A stretch of DNA of 64,000 nucleotides from Methanocella conradii HZ254 (GCF_000251105.1 NC_017034.1:1116001-1180000), one strand, 5' to 3'. Counted from the stretch's first letter, positions 44,236 to 53,383 are shown. Made by a program: numbers and translations. Notes: generated from the letters alone by a model not told the origin.

Positions 44236-44418
44236 GCCTTAGAAGTAGAAGACACGCTACAAAACCATCCACCTCTAAAGAGAAGCCTTAGAAGTAGAAG
44301 ACACGCTACAAAACCATCCACCTCTAAATAGAAGCCTTAGAAGTAGAAGACACGCTACAAAACCATCCACCTCTAAAGAGAAGCCTTAGAAGTAGAAGAC
44401 ACGCTACAAAACCATCCA
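44236..44418. repeat. 49-bp direct tandem repeat, 3.7 copies
   Basis: Copies start at 44236, 44285, 44334 and 44383, exactly 49 bases apart. The first 36 bases (from GCCTTAGAAGTAGAAG to AAACCATCCA) are identical in all four copies, the last copy ending there; the 13-base remainder varies at one base. Spacing is too regular and the intervals too alike for CRISPR. Confidence 0.9.
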
Positions 44419-44527
44419 TATTTGAGCGGTCTTTCATAGGACACAGCAGTAATACGATAACATTATATACCATGACGAAAAACTAGGAAGTTGCTTACCT
44501 ACATTAATAGTATTTAAAGGTGCGTAC

Positions 44528-45553
44528 ATGCTGAATAATGCCATCATAGCGCCTGCCCTCCTCCCATTCCAGGAGCTCGAGCAAGCCGTATGGAAGAAAG
44601 ACTTATGCGCTGGGTGCCGGGGCTGCATCACGGTGTGCCCTGCAAACACGCTAGCATATGACCAGAAGCTCGAAAGGCCATATCAGATAACGCCATGCAT
44701 CGATTGCAAGGCATGCCTGGAGGCTTGCCCGAGGATTCCTTTAAATATGGAAAAGCTGCCGCCAGACGTGCTGGGGCCATACATACAGATGAAAAGCGTG
44801 AGAGCTAAGGCTGGCAATAGCAGATACCAGAATGGCGGGGCAGTCACCGCACTGCTAAAGGCTGCACTACAGGAAGAGCTGGTAGACCGCGCCGTGGTCA
44901 TGGGCGTAGACCGCTGGGATCTTAATGCTTATCCATGTATTATCGAAGATGCCGAAGGGCTGGAAAGGGCCGCCGGAAGCAAGTATACTACAAATGGCAT
45001 CCTGGAAGCCATGAGAGGCATCATTAAGGATGAAAGCATTAGAAGCGTGGCGCTGGTAGGCACGCCATGCACAGTACAGGCCATCGGCCTCCTGAGAAAG
45101 TCATCAAACGAGTACGCGGAAAGGCTCGCCCACAAGGTAAGGTTCCTAATAGGCCTGTTCTGCTTCGAATCGTTCGACAGCTCGCTCATCCCCGAGGTCG
45201 CCAGGCGGCTTAGCGTGCCATCCTGGCGCATAGCAAAGATGAACGCGGGCGAGGGCAAGCTGACCGTCACTCTCAGGAGCGGCGAGGTGAGGGCTTTACC
45301 GCTGTCAAGCCTGACAGATTTCGTCAGGCCCGGATGCTTTAAGTGCAACGACTTTACCTCCAGGCTTGCAGACGTATCAGTGGGAAGCGTCGGCAGCGCC
45401 CACGGCTCAAGCGCGCTCATCGTCCGCACGCCAGAAGGCGCAGGCCTACTCGAGATAGCCGAGGAAAACGGCCTCATCGAGGCGACCGGCGGCGTAGACG
45501 TGGCGGCAATAGAGAAGGTCGGAAAGCTAAAGCTAAAAAAGAATGGGCTCTAA
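44528..45553 (+). CDS. FrhB-family coenzyme F420-dependent oxidoreductase
   Basis: A 341-residue protein with two 4Fe-4S ferredoxin motifs near the N-terminus (CAGCRGCITVCP and CIDCKACLEACP), then the FrhB domains with 'NGGAVTALLKAAL' and 'ALVGTPCTVQAIGLL', the F420/FAD-binding region. FrhB-type subunits transfer electrons between iron-sulfur clusters or FAD and coenzyme F420. No hydrogenase or partner subunit is adjacent, so the electron partner is unknown. It may be soluble and act on its own. Confidence 0.88.
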   Translation: MLNNAIIAPALLPFQELEQAVWKKDLCAGCRGCITVCPANTLAYDQKLERPYQITPCIDCKACLEACPRIPLNMEKLPPDVLGPYIQMKSVRAKAGNSRYQNGGAVTALLKAALQEELVDRAVVMGVDRWDLNAYPCIIEDAEGLERAAGSKYTTNGILEAMRGIIKDESIRSVALVGTPCTVQAIGLLRKSSNEYAERLAHKVRFLIGLFCFESFDSSLIPEVARRLSVPSWRIAKMNAGEGKLTVTLRSGEVRALPLSSLTDFVRPGCFKCNDFTSRLADVSVGSVGSAHGSSALIVRTPEGAGLLEIAEENGLIEATGGVDVAAIEKVGKLKLKKNGL

Positions 45554-45566
45554 GCCATTTATCCTT

Positions 45567-46193
45567 TCATAATACGCTTTTCACAAAGCCCAGTACCAGG
45601 TCGCTGGCCACCCAGAGGGCGCCACCCATCGCTATGGAGAGCGCAGCGAGCAGCAATGTGGCAGACGTCTCGCCTATCCGCCTCTTCCTCAATTCTCTGT
45701 AGACGCTAAACGCGAGGAAAAATACGCCCATCATCAGGATGCCAAGCAAGAAAGGCATGAGCGCTGGCATGGCCAACCCTCCAATGGGGTTGATGAAAGT
45801 CGAGGCGCCAAGCTTTTCCGGATTATACGTATACCAGTGCATGACGCCGCCAGCGCCATCGAGCAGGAAGGCGAATACGACGGCGACCAGGAAGTACGTC
45901 ATCCATTTGAAGAACGGCATGCCAGTGCCCTTATACGACAGCCGCTCTGATATCCAGAATGACGATATCGCCGCTATGGGCCATAACAGTGAGAATATGT
46001 CTACGACGCCCTCAGGGTCGTTAAAAAACCCGTAGCTTTTCGCGAGCCAATAATAAATCATATATGAGAAAAACGTGATGAACCACAGCCTGGTCATATC
46101 TCTGTTCCTCCCCCTCACCACGTAATGTGTGAGAAACACCATGAGGGGGCCGACAATGGCCAGGACGTATAAAGCGATTATAGAGATATCCAC
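45567..46193 (-). CDS. Integral membrane protein, function unknown
   Basis: A 208-residue protein with six hydrophobic helices (residues about 5-25, 36-54, 65-84, 97-115, 137-161, 176-200). 'DGAGGVMHWYTYNPEKLG' and 'FINPIGGLAMPALMPFLLGI' are conspicuous loop sequences. No family is recognised with confidence. Convergent with the FrhB gene, 13 bases apart. Confidence 0.65.
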   Translation of the reverse strand: MDISIIALYVLAIVGPLMVFLTHYVVRGRNRDMTRLWFITFFSYMIYYWLAKSYGFFNDPEGVVDIFSLLWPIAAISSFWISERLSYKGTGMPFFKWMTYFLVAVVFAFLLDGAGGVMHWYTYNPEKLGASTFINPIGGLAMPALMPFLLGILMMGVFFLAFSVYRELRKRRIGETSATLLLAALSIAMGGALWVASDLVLGFVKSVL

Positions 46194-46229
46194 GAAACCA
46201 CCTTCAGCCTTGCTAATGTATCGGTGCCC

Positions 46230-47729
46230 CTATATTATTGTATGCGTCAGGCACCCTGCAAAAGCGTCGGACAGAAGCGCATGGTTTAGCACGTAATCCT
46301 CGAACGTGGCCCCTCCACCCGAAAGCTTGTTACGCAGCAAGGTCAGCGTGCTGGCGGACAGCGCCACATCCTTAAAGGTAATCTCATCGTAAACGCATTC
46401 GCCCATGACCACCTCGTTAATCTCGTCTACGAGGCGGCGCACGAGCGAAGGCGAAGGGGTGCCATCGGCATCTACGTAGCTTATTATCCTCTGCGCCTCG
46501 AATGAAAATTTCCTGGCTATATGCGAAGCGACCCGGTCGCATGGGTCCTTAAGCCGGCGGATGAGGGCGGATGCGTCCTTGACGTCCTCTGCTTTGAATA
46601 GCAGGCCGCGGCACAGGTCCTCGTCAAACCCGGTCCAGGTCCTCACCCAGTAGTCCATATCCTCCTCGGGACGGCTTCCCATATCGTGGTCCGTGTCAAA
46701 GCCGCCATCAAAGTACAGCCTCCTGCCATCGTTCAAGACGATGGTTAGCAGGGCGTCCCCGCCGTCATCGCTCACCACGTTGTTGCTTTTACGTAGCCAG
46801 GCCATCCTGGCTATCCCTTCGCCGTCTATAGACCTGGTGGCGGCGAGGTCGTTGAGCGCTTTGAAGAGCAGCCTGAAAAGCAGGTACTCCATCGTGCCCG
46901 TGCCTTCCGGGTCGAACCTGGGGGTACGGTCTAAAGGCTTCCAGTCGCCATTAATGAACTCCGCCATAGCGCATGGCGATACCTGGATGAGCGCCATTAT
47001 CGGCAGGATGAGCTTTTGCCTCTCATAGCGCTGGTAATGGTCTTTCACTCCGCTAGAATCAAACCTTATAAACGGGTATTTTTCTAGCTCCTCCTTGTTG
47101 AGCGACTCGAAGGCTTTCTCGCGCTCCTCCTTAGGCATGCTGTCCGGAAATACGGGCAAGCGCAGCGATATCTCGTCGAACTCCTGGCATTCATGGTCCT
47201 TTTTATTGATTAAGCCCGACATATAGCCGTCAAAGTCCTCTTCGATGCCCGATGCTTTCGCGTATCGCTCGAAAAGAAGACGCGCATCGGGCGTATCCCA
47301 GAATGGCAGCCTTATCGTCCTTCGCATCTCCACGCCCTTTTCATACAGGGCCTCCCTTATAATTGATTCGCAGGCCATGCCGCTGAAATACCTGTACCCG
47401 AAAAGTGCGTGCATGTCAGCGGGCCTTACGCACGCCATTACGTGTCGAACGACCTGGCGAAATGCAGGCAGATCCCTTTTAAGGTAATAGTGTGCCGTCG
47501 TATGGCTCTGCCTGGGAGGCCGGACCATAATCCTTCCTAATATGCCTTTTTTTTCGAAGCCCTCGCAAATTTTTGCCGCCCATCCCCTGCTGACGTCTCC
47601 TCCCAGGTCTCTCTCGATTTTGGCCGGGTATGATATGAACGGCTTTTGCTGTGGGCTGCCGACGGGCGCGTAGCCTTCCCGCTCGATAAAGTATAGAAGC
47701 ACGCTCCACTCTTTACTTGTCAGGCCCAT
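46230..47729 (-). CDS. Large hypothetical protein with N-terminal winged-helix-like region
   Basis: A 499-residue soluble protein. The N-terminus ('LTSKEWSVLLYFIEREGY', then 'VSRGWAAKICEGFEKKGIL') reads as a winged helix, suggesting a DNA-binding regulator, and the long C-terminal part is helical with no motif I can name. Two strand-rich segments ('LLTIVLNDGRRLYFDGGFD') may form a small fold of their own. It may be a methanogen-specific regulator. Its promoter region is shared with the tiny gene at 47837. Confidence 0.65.
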   Translation of the reverse strand: MGLTSKEWSVLLYFIEREGYAPVGSPQQKPFISYPAKIERDLGGDVSRGWAAKICEGFEKKGILGRIMVRPPRQSHTTAHYYLKRDLPAFRQVVRHVMACVRPADMHALFGYRYFSGMACESIIREALYEKGVEMRRTIRLPFWDTPDARLLFERYAKASGIEEDFDGYMSGLINKKDHECQEFDEISLRLPVFPDSMPKEEREKAFESLNKEELEKYPFIRFDSSGVKDHYQRYERQKLILPIMALIQVSPCAMAEFINGDWKPLDRTPRFDPEGTGTMEYLLFRLLFKALNDLAATRSIDGEGIARMAWLRKSNNVVSDDGGDALLTIVLNDGRRLYFDGGFDTDHDMGSRPEEDMDYWVRTWTGFDEDLCRGLLFKAEDVKDASALIRRLKDPCDRVASHIARKFSFEAQRIISYVDADGTPSPSLVRRLVDEINEVVMGECVYDEITFKDVALSASTLTLLRNKLSGGGATFEDYVLNHALLSDAFAGCLTHTII

Positions 47730-47836
47730 AGGTAAGACGCCTTCGACATCTGTAAAGTATGTCGCTTAAGCCTTAACACTTTAGAGTCGTTTAAATATTT
47801 GAACTTTAAGATATGGTGAGATTAGAGGTGACATTC

Positions 47837-47920
47837 ATGGCAAAGGCGAATAAGAAGTCAAAGGCGCCGGCAACTGACAAGGCCAAGGATGCAACTGCTA
47901 AGGCTGAGAATAAGCAGTAA
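47837..47920 (+). CDS. 27-residue Lys/Ala-rich peptide
   Basis: A short frame preceded by GAGGTG six bases before the ATG. It encodes a peptide of 27 residues with nine lysines and eight alanines, arranged as MAKANKKSKAPATDKAKD followed by a similar tail. It is like the basic tails of nucleoid proteins. The strong ribosome site and perfect frame support translation, but it is too short for certainty. Confidence 0.45.
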   Translation: MAKANKKSKAPATDKAKDATAKAENKQ

Positions 47921-48399
47921 GTTATGATCACGCTATTTTACATTATTTTTATTTTTGCTTTTTACGTATCTTCAAAGTAATTGTTGAAAAACGCTACTAT
48001 TCTGCCGGGCATTTTTCACCACGAGGTACATAAAAGACACTAGGTACACAATCTCTTTATTATTTAAAAAAATTGTGTACTTAGTGTTAGCTTGTGTTCT
48101 TTGTGGTGAGAGGGGTGGTGTTAGCTTGTTTCATCTTGGCGGAAATTTTCCAGAATTACACCGGCCATAGTATGTTTGATATTTGTAGAATATTTTAGAA
48201 ACAATGATATGATGTGTAAATCTTTCAAATTAAATCCCTTCTTAAAATCGTTCGTATTCCTGTTCTCTTTTGCTACAAAATCCTCTATTTTATATGACGT
48301 GGTGAACTACACGACTGGGCGCTTTTATTAGAATAAAATGATAATGCGAGCCAATAGTTTTATGTAATGAACGATAGTTTACATTATTGAACGATTTCC
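47921..48399. other. Noncoding region with MITE-like hairpin
   Basis: About 480 bases with no gene. It contains the long imperfect inverted repeat at 48016-48109 and a TGAACGAT direct repeat just upstream of the next gene (48366 and 48388 region). Confidence 0.55.
48016..48109. repeat. MITE-like imperfect inverted repeat
   Basis: Left arm 48016-48052 (TCACCACGAGG to GTACACAAT) and right arm 48072-48109 (ATTGTGTAC to GTGGTGA) are complementary over most of about 37 bases, with a 19-base A+T-rich loop. The CACCAC...GACAC wording is like repeats dispersed in many prokaryotic genomes. Confidence 0.7.
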
Positions 48400-48996
48400 A
48401 TGATAGCGCTGTTCGAAAAGTACGTAGACATGAAAATACTGGGCCTATTCCTGTCTAACCCGAATACCTCTTACCACGTCAAGGGGATAGCCAGAAAGCT
48501 TGGGGTCAGCCCGGCGAGCGTAAGCCACGCGATGAAATATTTCGAGGACATGGGATATGTGATAAAAGAAGAAAAAGGGCTCGCACATATTTACCAGCTA
48601 AACAAAGAGCACCCCGTCGTCGCCTCCTTAAAGAAGGCCTATGGCATAGCGCTCGTACAGTCGGCGAACCCGGTCGAAGCCTTCCTTTCGGCAGACCCTA
48701 ACATCGTATCGTTTGCGTTATATGGGGAGTATGCGGACGGAAGCTTTGACGAGCAAAGCGATATCGAGTTCATAGCGGTGGCGCCGTCGGCCATCGACAA
48801 GTTCTCAAACACCCGGAAGTTCTCAGAGGTCAGGAAGGCTCTCGAGGAAAAGCTGGGCAGGCCTGTATCCATATTCGTGGCCACGATGTCCATATGGAGC
48901 GCTATGAAAGGCGCTAACGACCCCATGTATAAACGGATCATGGATAACCATGTCCTTATATATGGCAATGGGCTGGAAGACCCATTTGTGATATAA
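48400..48996 (+). CDS. Winged-helix protein fused to a degenerate nucleotidyltransferase-like domain
   Basis: A 198-residue protein. Residues 1-75 form a winged helix ('ARKLGVSPASVSHAMKYFED'), the rest a nucleotidyltransferase-like fold where the usual G-S...D-x-D motif reads 'YGEYADGSFDEQSDIEFI'. The Ser after Gly is Glu and the second Asp is Glu, so catalysis may be lost or altered. Known relatives are transcription regulators with MNT-type domains in methanogens. Two copies of TGAACGAT lie in front of the start and may be its binding sites (inference). Confidence 0.75.
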   Translation: MIALFEKYVDMKILGLFLSNPNTSYHVKGIARKLGVSPASVSHAMKYFEDMGYVIKEEKGLAHIYQLNKEHPVVASLKKAYGIALVQSANPVEAFLSADPNIVSFALYGEYADGSFDEQSDIEFIAVAPSAIDKFSNTRKFSEVRKALEEKLGRPVSIFVATMSIWSAMKGANDPMYKRIMDNHVLIYGNGLEDPFVI

Positions 48997-49036
48997 TGGG
49001 CATTATTTCATGCCTACGATTCCATCGGTCACTATG

Positions 49037-49654
49037 TTAAGTTCCCACGGCCCCGTCGGTCACTATGACCATGCCATTTCTGGCCCCGAGTATTTTTAGC
49101 ACGTCTGCGCCGTTGGCCGTGACCCCGCTCTTGCTTCTGAGCATAACGATCTCCTTGCCGCTGAGCGCCACGAGGTCGCTTTCATTACCCCTACGGTCTT
49201 GCCCGGCTGGCTTATAAACGATGCTGTTCTCTAAAAGGCCCCGCGTCAAATCCTTATCGGAGAGCAGGGCTTGCGCGTCGCTGATGGAAAAGTCTCTCTT
49301 GATAGCGCCGTCCGTCGGGGCGAAGACCAGGTAGTCCCCGCGGCCTCTGAGCTTCTCGCCGTATCCGGCGGCTTTCACGGCGGCCGTGAAGATTGAAAGC
49401 TCTCGCGCGTTTTCCAGGGCGTCCATCACGCTCATGCCCGCTCCGTGTGTCGGCAGCCGTACCCTGACGCTCCACTCTCTCTGGGGCATCATGCCGCCCA
49501 TCCCTGGAAATGGGAATTCGCCCATGTCCGGCATAAACTGCCCGGGTGGCCTGTCCCATATCTGCCCGTCAAAAAATTGAGCCTGCGCAGGCGCCATCAT
49601 AATAAAAAGCAAAGCAAGCGATACCGGTATCCATCTTACTCCATCCATTCTCAT
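49037..49654 (-). CDS. Secreted fasciclin (FAS1) domain protein
   Basis: A 205-residue protein. A signal peptide ('WIPVSLALLFIMMAPAQAQ') is followed by a Pro/Gly/Met/Phe-rich linker and one FAS1 domain ('ALENARELSIFTAAVKAAGY', 'YLVFAPTDGAI', 'NGMVIVTDGAV'). FAS1 domains mediate adhesion or cell-surface contacts. Odd: a second, diverged copy of the last dozen codons follows the stop in another frame (about 49010-49036, reading IVTDGIVGMK), so the original C-terminus was probably altered by a short duplication. Confidence 0.85.
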   Translation of the reverse strand: MRMDGVRWIPVSLALLFIMMAPAQAQFFDGQIWDRPPGQFMPDMGEFPFPGMGGMMPQREWSVRVRLPTHGAGMSVMDALENARELSIFTAAVKAAGYGEKLRGRGDYLVFAPTDGAIKRDFSISDAQALLSDKDLTRGLLENSIVYKPAGQDRRGNESDLVALSGKEIVMLRSKSGVTANGADVLKILGARNGMVIVTDGAVGT

Positions 49655-49786
49655 CCCCGGATAAAAACATAGTACGTATCGTTAAATAGCTTGGCAAAAT
49701 ATTGAGAAGGGTTGAAGGGAGGCCTGAAATCGCGCCGATGGAAACTTTAAAACATAGGATGACCATATAATGGTGGAAGTATTGAG

Positions 49787-50755
49787 ATGGTAATGGACGA
49801 TGTGTGGACTGAGAAGTACAGGCCGAAGACTTTAGACGACGTCATCGGGCAGGAGCAAATCGTCAGGCGGCTCAAGTCATACGTAAAATCCGGGAACCTG
49901 CCGCACCTGCTCTTTTCGGGGCCGCCGGGCGTGGGGAAGACCGCGTGCGCCGTCGCCCTGGCGAAGGACATGTTCGGCGATGCATGGCAGAATAATTTTA
50001 TAGAGCTGAACGCCTCGGATGAGCGGGGCATAGAAGTCGTCCGTAACAATATAAAGAATTTTGCGAGGACCTCCCCTCTAGGGGAGGCCAGGTTTAAGGT
50101 CATTTTCCTGGATGAGGCGGACGCCCTCACAGCGGACGCCCAGTCGGCATTGAGGCGTACCATGGAGCGCTATACAGCAACGTGCCGGTTCATCATCTCA
50201 TGCAACTATTCCTCTAAAATCATCGAGCCGATCCAGTCGAGGTGCGCTATCTACAGGTTTGGCCTGCTCGGCCCGAAGGACGTCGAGACGATGGTCAGGC
50301 GCATCGAGAAGGGCGAACACATAAAGGTCAGCCCTGACGGTCTGGAGGCCCTCATATACGTGGCGAGGGGGGACATGCGGAGGGCTATCAACGCGCTGCA
50401 ATCCGCCTCGACGGTGACGAAACACGTCACTGCTGACGTAGTTTTTGAGACCATGAGCATTGCCAGGCCTAAAGAGATAGAGGACATGCTGAAGCTCGCC
50501 CTCAACGGGCAGTTCATGGACGCGAGGAATAAGCTTGACGACCTCTTGATTAAGTATGGACTTTCCGGAAACGATGTCGTCGACCAGATCTATTCCGCCA
50601 TGTTCGCGCTTGGGCTGGATGAAGGCGTGCTGGTCGACCTGGTGGACAGGATTGGCGAGGCCGACTTCCGGCTCACTGAAGGGGCGAACGAGCGCATACA
50701 GGTAGAGGCTTTGCTGGCGCACTTTAAGATGCATGGCGAGGCCATGAAAAAATAG
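49787..50755 (+). CDS. rfcS: Replication factor C small subunit
   Basis: A 322-residue AAA+ clamp loader subunit. Walker A is GPPGVGKT, Walker B 'FLDEADALT', the sensor/SRC motif 'SSKIIEPIQSRCAI', and the C-terminal collar domain is complete. With RFC large subunit it loads PCNA at primer ends. The length is normal and there is no intein. ATGs at 49787 and 49793 are both possible. Convergent with the DUF2240 gene, two bases apart. Confidence 0.97.
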   Translation: MVMDDVWTEKYRPKTLDDVIGQEQIVRRLKSYVKSGNLPHLLFSGPPGVGKTACAVALAKDMFGDAWQNNFIELNASDERGIEVVRNNIKNFARTSPLGEARFKVIFLDEADALTADAQSALRRTMERYTATCRFIISCNYSSKIIEPIQSRCAIYRFGLLGPKDVETMVRRIEKGEHIKVSPDGLEALIYVARGDMRRAINALQSASTVTKHVTADVVFETMSIARPKEIEDMLKLALNGQFMDARNKLDDLLIKYGLSGNDVVDQIYSAMFALGLDEGVLVDLVDRIGEADFRLTEGANERIQVEALLAHFKMHGEAMKK

Positions 50756-50757
50756 GG

Positions 50758-51252
50758 TTATTTATTATTGATTAGCTGGGCGTATGCCTCATCGATATAA
50801 GCCTCTACGCTAAGTTTTTTCTCCTTTGCGATGGCCAGCGCTGCGACTTCTGGCGTCACCAGCCCCCCGTATTGTTCTCGCTTTTTGGCGGCCATTTCAA
50901 GGGCGGCCTCACGGCTCATTCCTGCCGATATAAGCAGGTCGATGGTCCTGTCGAACAGGCTTCTACATGTCAATTTCAACCTGAAGTCCCGCGGAACCTG
51001 GGCCTCCTTGACGTTGAACGTCGGCACGAGCTTTCCACCTTCTTCTTTTAGTAGTCCCTCCCTTAATGCAATATCAATGGCTTCTCTGCTCTCATCAGGC
51101 GTTAACCATTTCAGCTCATAAGCCAGGGCAAAGGTGAACTCTGTACGGCTGAGGCGAGACTTACCCCTGCCCTTGAATACGTGAGCTATCGCATTTTTGA
51201 GGCCGTCTACATCCACTTTTTCTTCCATGATAGAAGGCAAAGCCTGCCTCAC
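50758..51252 (-). CDS. DUF2240 family protein
   Basis: A 164-residue protein of the archaeal DUF2240 family, with a helical N-terminal part ('RTEFTFALAYELKWLTPDES') and C-terminal helices with 'EQYGGLVTPEVAALAIAKEK'. Function unknown; a nucleic-acid-related role is suggested by its frequent placement near replication genes. The GTG at 51252 is used because AAGGAG lies eight bases before it. It begins three bases after the previous gene's stop, so the two are one operon. Confidence 0.8.
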   Translation of the reverse strand: MRQALPSIMEEKVDVDGLKNAIAHVFKGRGKSRLSRTEFTFALAYELKWLTPDESREAIDIALREGLLKEEGGKLVPTFNVKEAQVPRDFRLKLTCRSLFDRTIDLLISAGMSREAALEMAAKKREQYGGLVTPEVAALAIAKEKKLSVEAYIDEAYAQLINNK

Positions 51253-51255
51253 GGC

Positions 51256-51750
51256 TTACTCCTTGAAATGCTCCATGACCGTCTCAATGGTATCCGCGAC
51301 TTCCTCGGGCAGCGTCCTTCCCTGCCCGTGGATGCCGGCTATCTTCAGCGTGAGGTCGCCGTCCAGCGTCGCCCTCACCAGGAAGACGTCGTCTACAAGC
51401 GACATCTTATCATAATTCTTATCCATATACGTGTAGCCGACCGTGACCCTGTAATCGACCGTTCCCTTTTCTGGGACTTCCGGCAGGATAGCGGGAAGGG
51501 TTATCTGGCTAAGCGGCTTGAAATCCAGCTTATTCTCCACTATGTGGACGGTCACGTCCCTCCTTGCCTTCACTGTGCCCGGATTCCTCTTAACGTTCGG
51601 TCCGACGGTGTCGAACTCCATGTGGCCAGACTTTCCATACATGCTCGCCATCACCCTTGTTAGGTACTTCAAATCACGGTTAAATCCATAATGCCGCTCG
51701 AGGTCGACTTTCTGGGGAAAACGATAATACAGCCTATCCATAAAACCCAT
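51256..51750 (-). CDS. Conserved hypothetical protein
   Basis: A 164-residue soluble protein rich in beta strands, opening 'MDRLYYRFPQKVDLERHYGF'. No cysteines and no membrane segment. I do not recognise the family; it looks like a methanogen-specific conserved protein. It is the first gene of a two-gene operon with DUF2240. Confidence 0.6.
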   Translation of the reverse strand: MGFMDRLYYRFPQKVDLERHYGFNRDLKYLTRVMASMYGKSGHMEFDTVGPNVKRNPGTVKARRDVTVHIVENKLDFKPLSQITLPAILPEVPEKGTVDYRVTVGYTYMDKNYDKMSLVDDVFLVRATLDGDLTLKIAGIHGQGRTLPEEVADTIETVMEHFKE

Positions 51751-51927
51751 GCTCCTACGCTGTTTTTATAGTAATTGAATGGGTTTTAGCGCCATAAACT
51801 TTACGTACGCCACATATGTAGTATCATATGCTCTTCAAGCGTTAATAACACGGACATTCAAGGGTAAATCCGCTATAAACATAAGTTGGGTTCTAGTACT
51901 TTTACGCGGACTTCAAGGATGAGGCAT

Positions 51928-52182
51928 ATGATAAACATAGTAGAGCTAATGGTTGATAACGAGTTCATGGATATCGATGCTTTAAAGTCCATGTTCTTGC
52001 ACGGGATACGCGAATACCTATCCAGCCATGGATATGATGTGACCCCTGTTGACCGGAGCGAGTGGTATAGCTTTGAGCGGAAGCTGCTCGTCGACACGAA
52101 CGCCCCCGAGCCTTATATCAGCAAGGCGGTGGATGCTCAGAACAAAAAGCAAAAGGACGCATATGGCGTGCTCATAAACTAA
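51928..52182 (+). CDS. Small hypothetical protein
   Basis: About 84 residues starting 'MINIVELMVDNEFMDID', helical, without cysteines or membrane segments. The start is uncertain: ATGs at 51919 and 51928 are close to GAGG (51921-51924), and a TTG at 51886 would add 14 residues. No family is recognised. Confidence 0.6.
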   Translation: MINIVELMVDNEFMDIDALKSMFLHGIREYLSSHGYDVTPVDRSEWYSFERKLLVDTNAPEPYISKAVDAQNKKQKDAYGVLIN

Positions 52183-52234
52183 AGGTCATAGGGGAAGTGG
52201 CCTCATTGCACCAGCCATTTTCCCCTTACTCCTC

Positions 52235-53383
52235 CTACTTTTTAGCATTCTCCAGCACGTCGGATGGCTTGTCTTCCCCTGGCATCTTCTTGAGGTCCTT
52301 CGTGGTCTTCGCCGTATCCTCCAGGTCCTTCTTGAGCTGCTTTTCTATGTCAGCGACCTCTGCCCGGAGCTCATCCGGGTTGGGTATCTTGCCCAGGACG
52401 TCCTCGGGCTTGCCCACGATGCGCTCCACATCGGTAGCCGCGCCCACCTCGGGGACTTTCTCCTCGGATGCCCCCAGATACTTAGCCGACTGCTCGATTA
52501 GCTTCGAGATCTCGAAGGGGAATATTATCTTCGTGGCCTGCCCGCTGGACATCTTCGCGAGCGTGTCGAGCGATAATACGGTCAAGGCCTTCTTGTCCAG
52601 GGGGACGGCTCCCAGCGAGATCAGCCGCAGCGCTTGAGCCTGGCCCTGTGCCTGGAGTATGCTTGAAACCCTGGCGCCTTCCGCCTCAAGTATCCTGGAC
52701 TGCCTCGTGCCCTCCGCCTTCAGGATCATCGCCTGCTTGGCGCCCTCGGCCTCCAGTATGGCGGAGCGCTTATTACCGTCAGCCAGTAAAATAGCAGCCC
52801 TCCTGCGCCGCTCGGCAGAAGTCTGCTCCTCCATGGCTGCCTTAACAGGCCCCACGGGGTCTACCTCACGGATCTCCACGGCCTCCACGCGGACGCCCCA
52901 GGCGTCCGTCGCCTTATCCAGAATGTCCCTCAGCTTACCATTAATAAGGTCCCTATTATATAAAATCTCATCTAGCTCCATGTCGCCTATGACGCTCCTC
53001 AGCGTCGTCTGGGCGAGGGCTATAGTAGCAATCCTGTAGTTGGTAACCTCGAAGTATGCCTTCTCAGGGTCAACCACCTTAATGTACACGATGGCATCCA
53101 CGTTTGTGGGCGAGTTATCCTTAGTTATCACTTCCTGCTTCGGTATGTCGAGCACCTGGGTGCGCAGGTCCATCTTTATCACGTTGCTGACCAGCGGGAA
53201 AACCCAGTTAAAGCCAGGGTTCAGCCGCCCCCTGTACTGGCCCAGCAATATCCACAAGCCCTGCTGGTATGGCTGTATGATGCGTATACCCGAGACCAGG
53301 ATAAGGATGACTGCCCCTATCACGAATAGTGTTATTAAGACGAACAATACTTCAAACCCAATACCTACTTGTAACAACATCAC
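52235..53383 (-). CDS. SPFH/band 7 membrane protein (slipin-like)
   Basis: A 382-residue stomatin/slipin type protein. One N-terminal membrane helix (residues 10-33) precedes the SPFH domain ('NPGFNWVFPLVSNVIKMDLR', 'TLRSVIGDMELDEILYNRD'), followed by a long Ala/Glu-rich coiled region and a charged tail. It forms oligomers that organise membranes and often partners with NfeD, whose gene overlaps it by four bases just upstream. NfeD-slipin pairs are a conserved operon in archaea and bacteria. Confidence 0.9.
   Translation of the reverse strand: MMLLQVGIGFEVLFVLITLFVIGAVILILVSGIRIIQPYQQGLWILLGQYRGRLNPGFNWVFPLVSNVIKMDLRTQVLDIPKQEVITKDNSPTNVDAIVYIKVVDPEKAYFEVTNYRIATIALAQTTLRSVIGDMELDEILYNRDLINGKLRDILDKATDAWGVRVEAVEIREVDPVGPVKAAMEEQTSAERRRRAAILLADGNKRSAILEAEGAKQAMILKAEGTRQSRILEAEGARVSSILQAQGQAQALRLISLGAVPLDKKALTVLSLDTLAKMSSGQATKIIFPFEISKLIEQSAKYLGASEEKVPEVGAATDVERIVGKPEDVLGKIPNPDELRAEVADIEKQLKKDLEDTAKTTKDLKKMPGEDKPSDVLENAKK

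Noticed and set aside
44236..44418. Second small CRISPR array with 36-base repeats
   Set aside because: The intervals are only 13 bases and nearly identical, so it is a tandem repeat, not an array.
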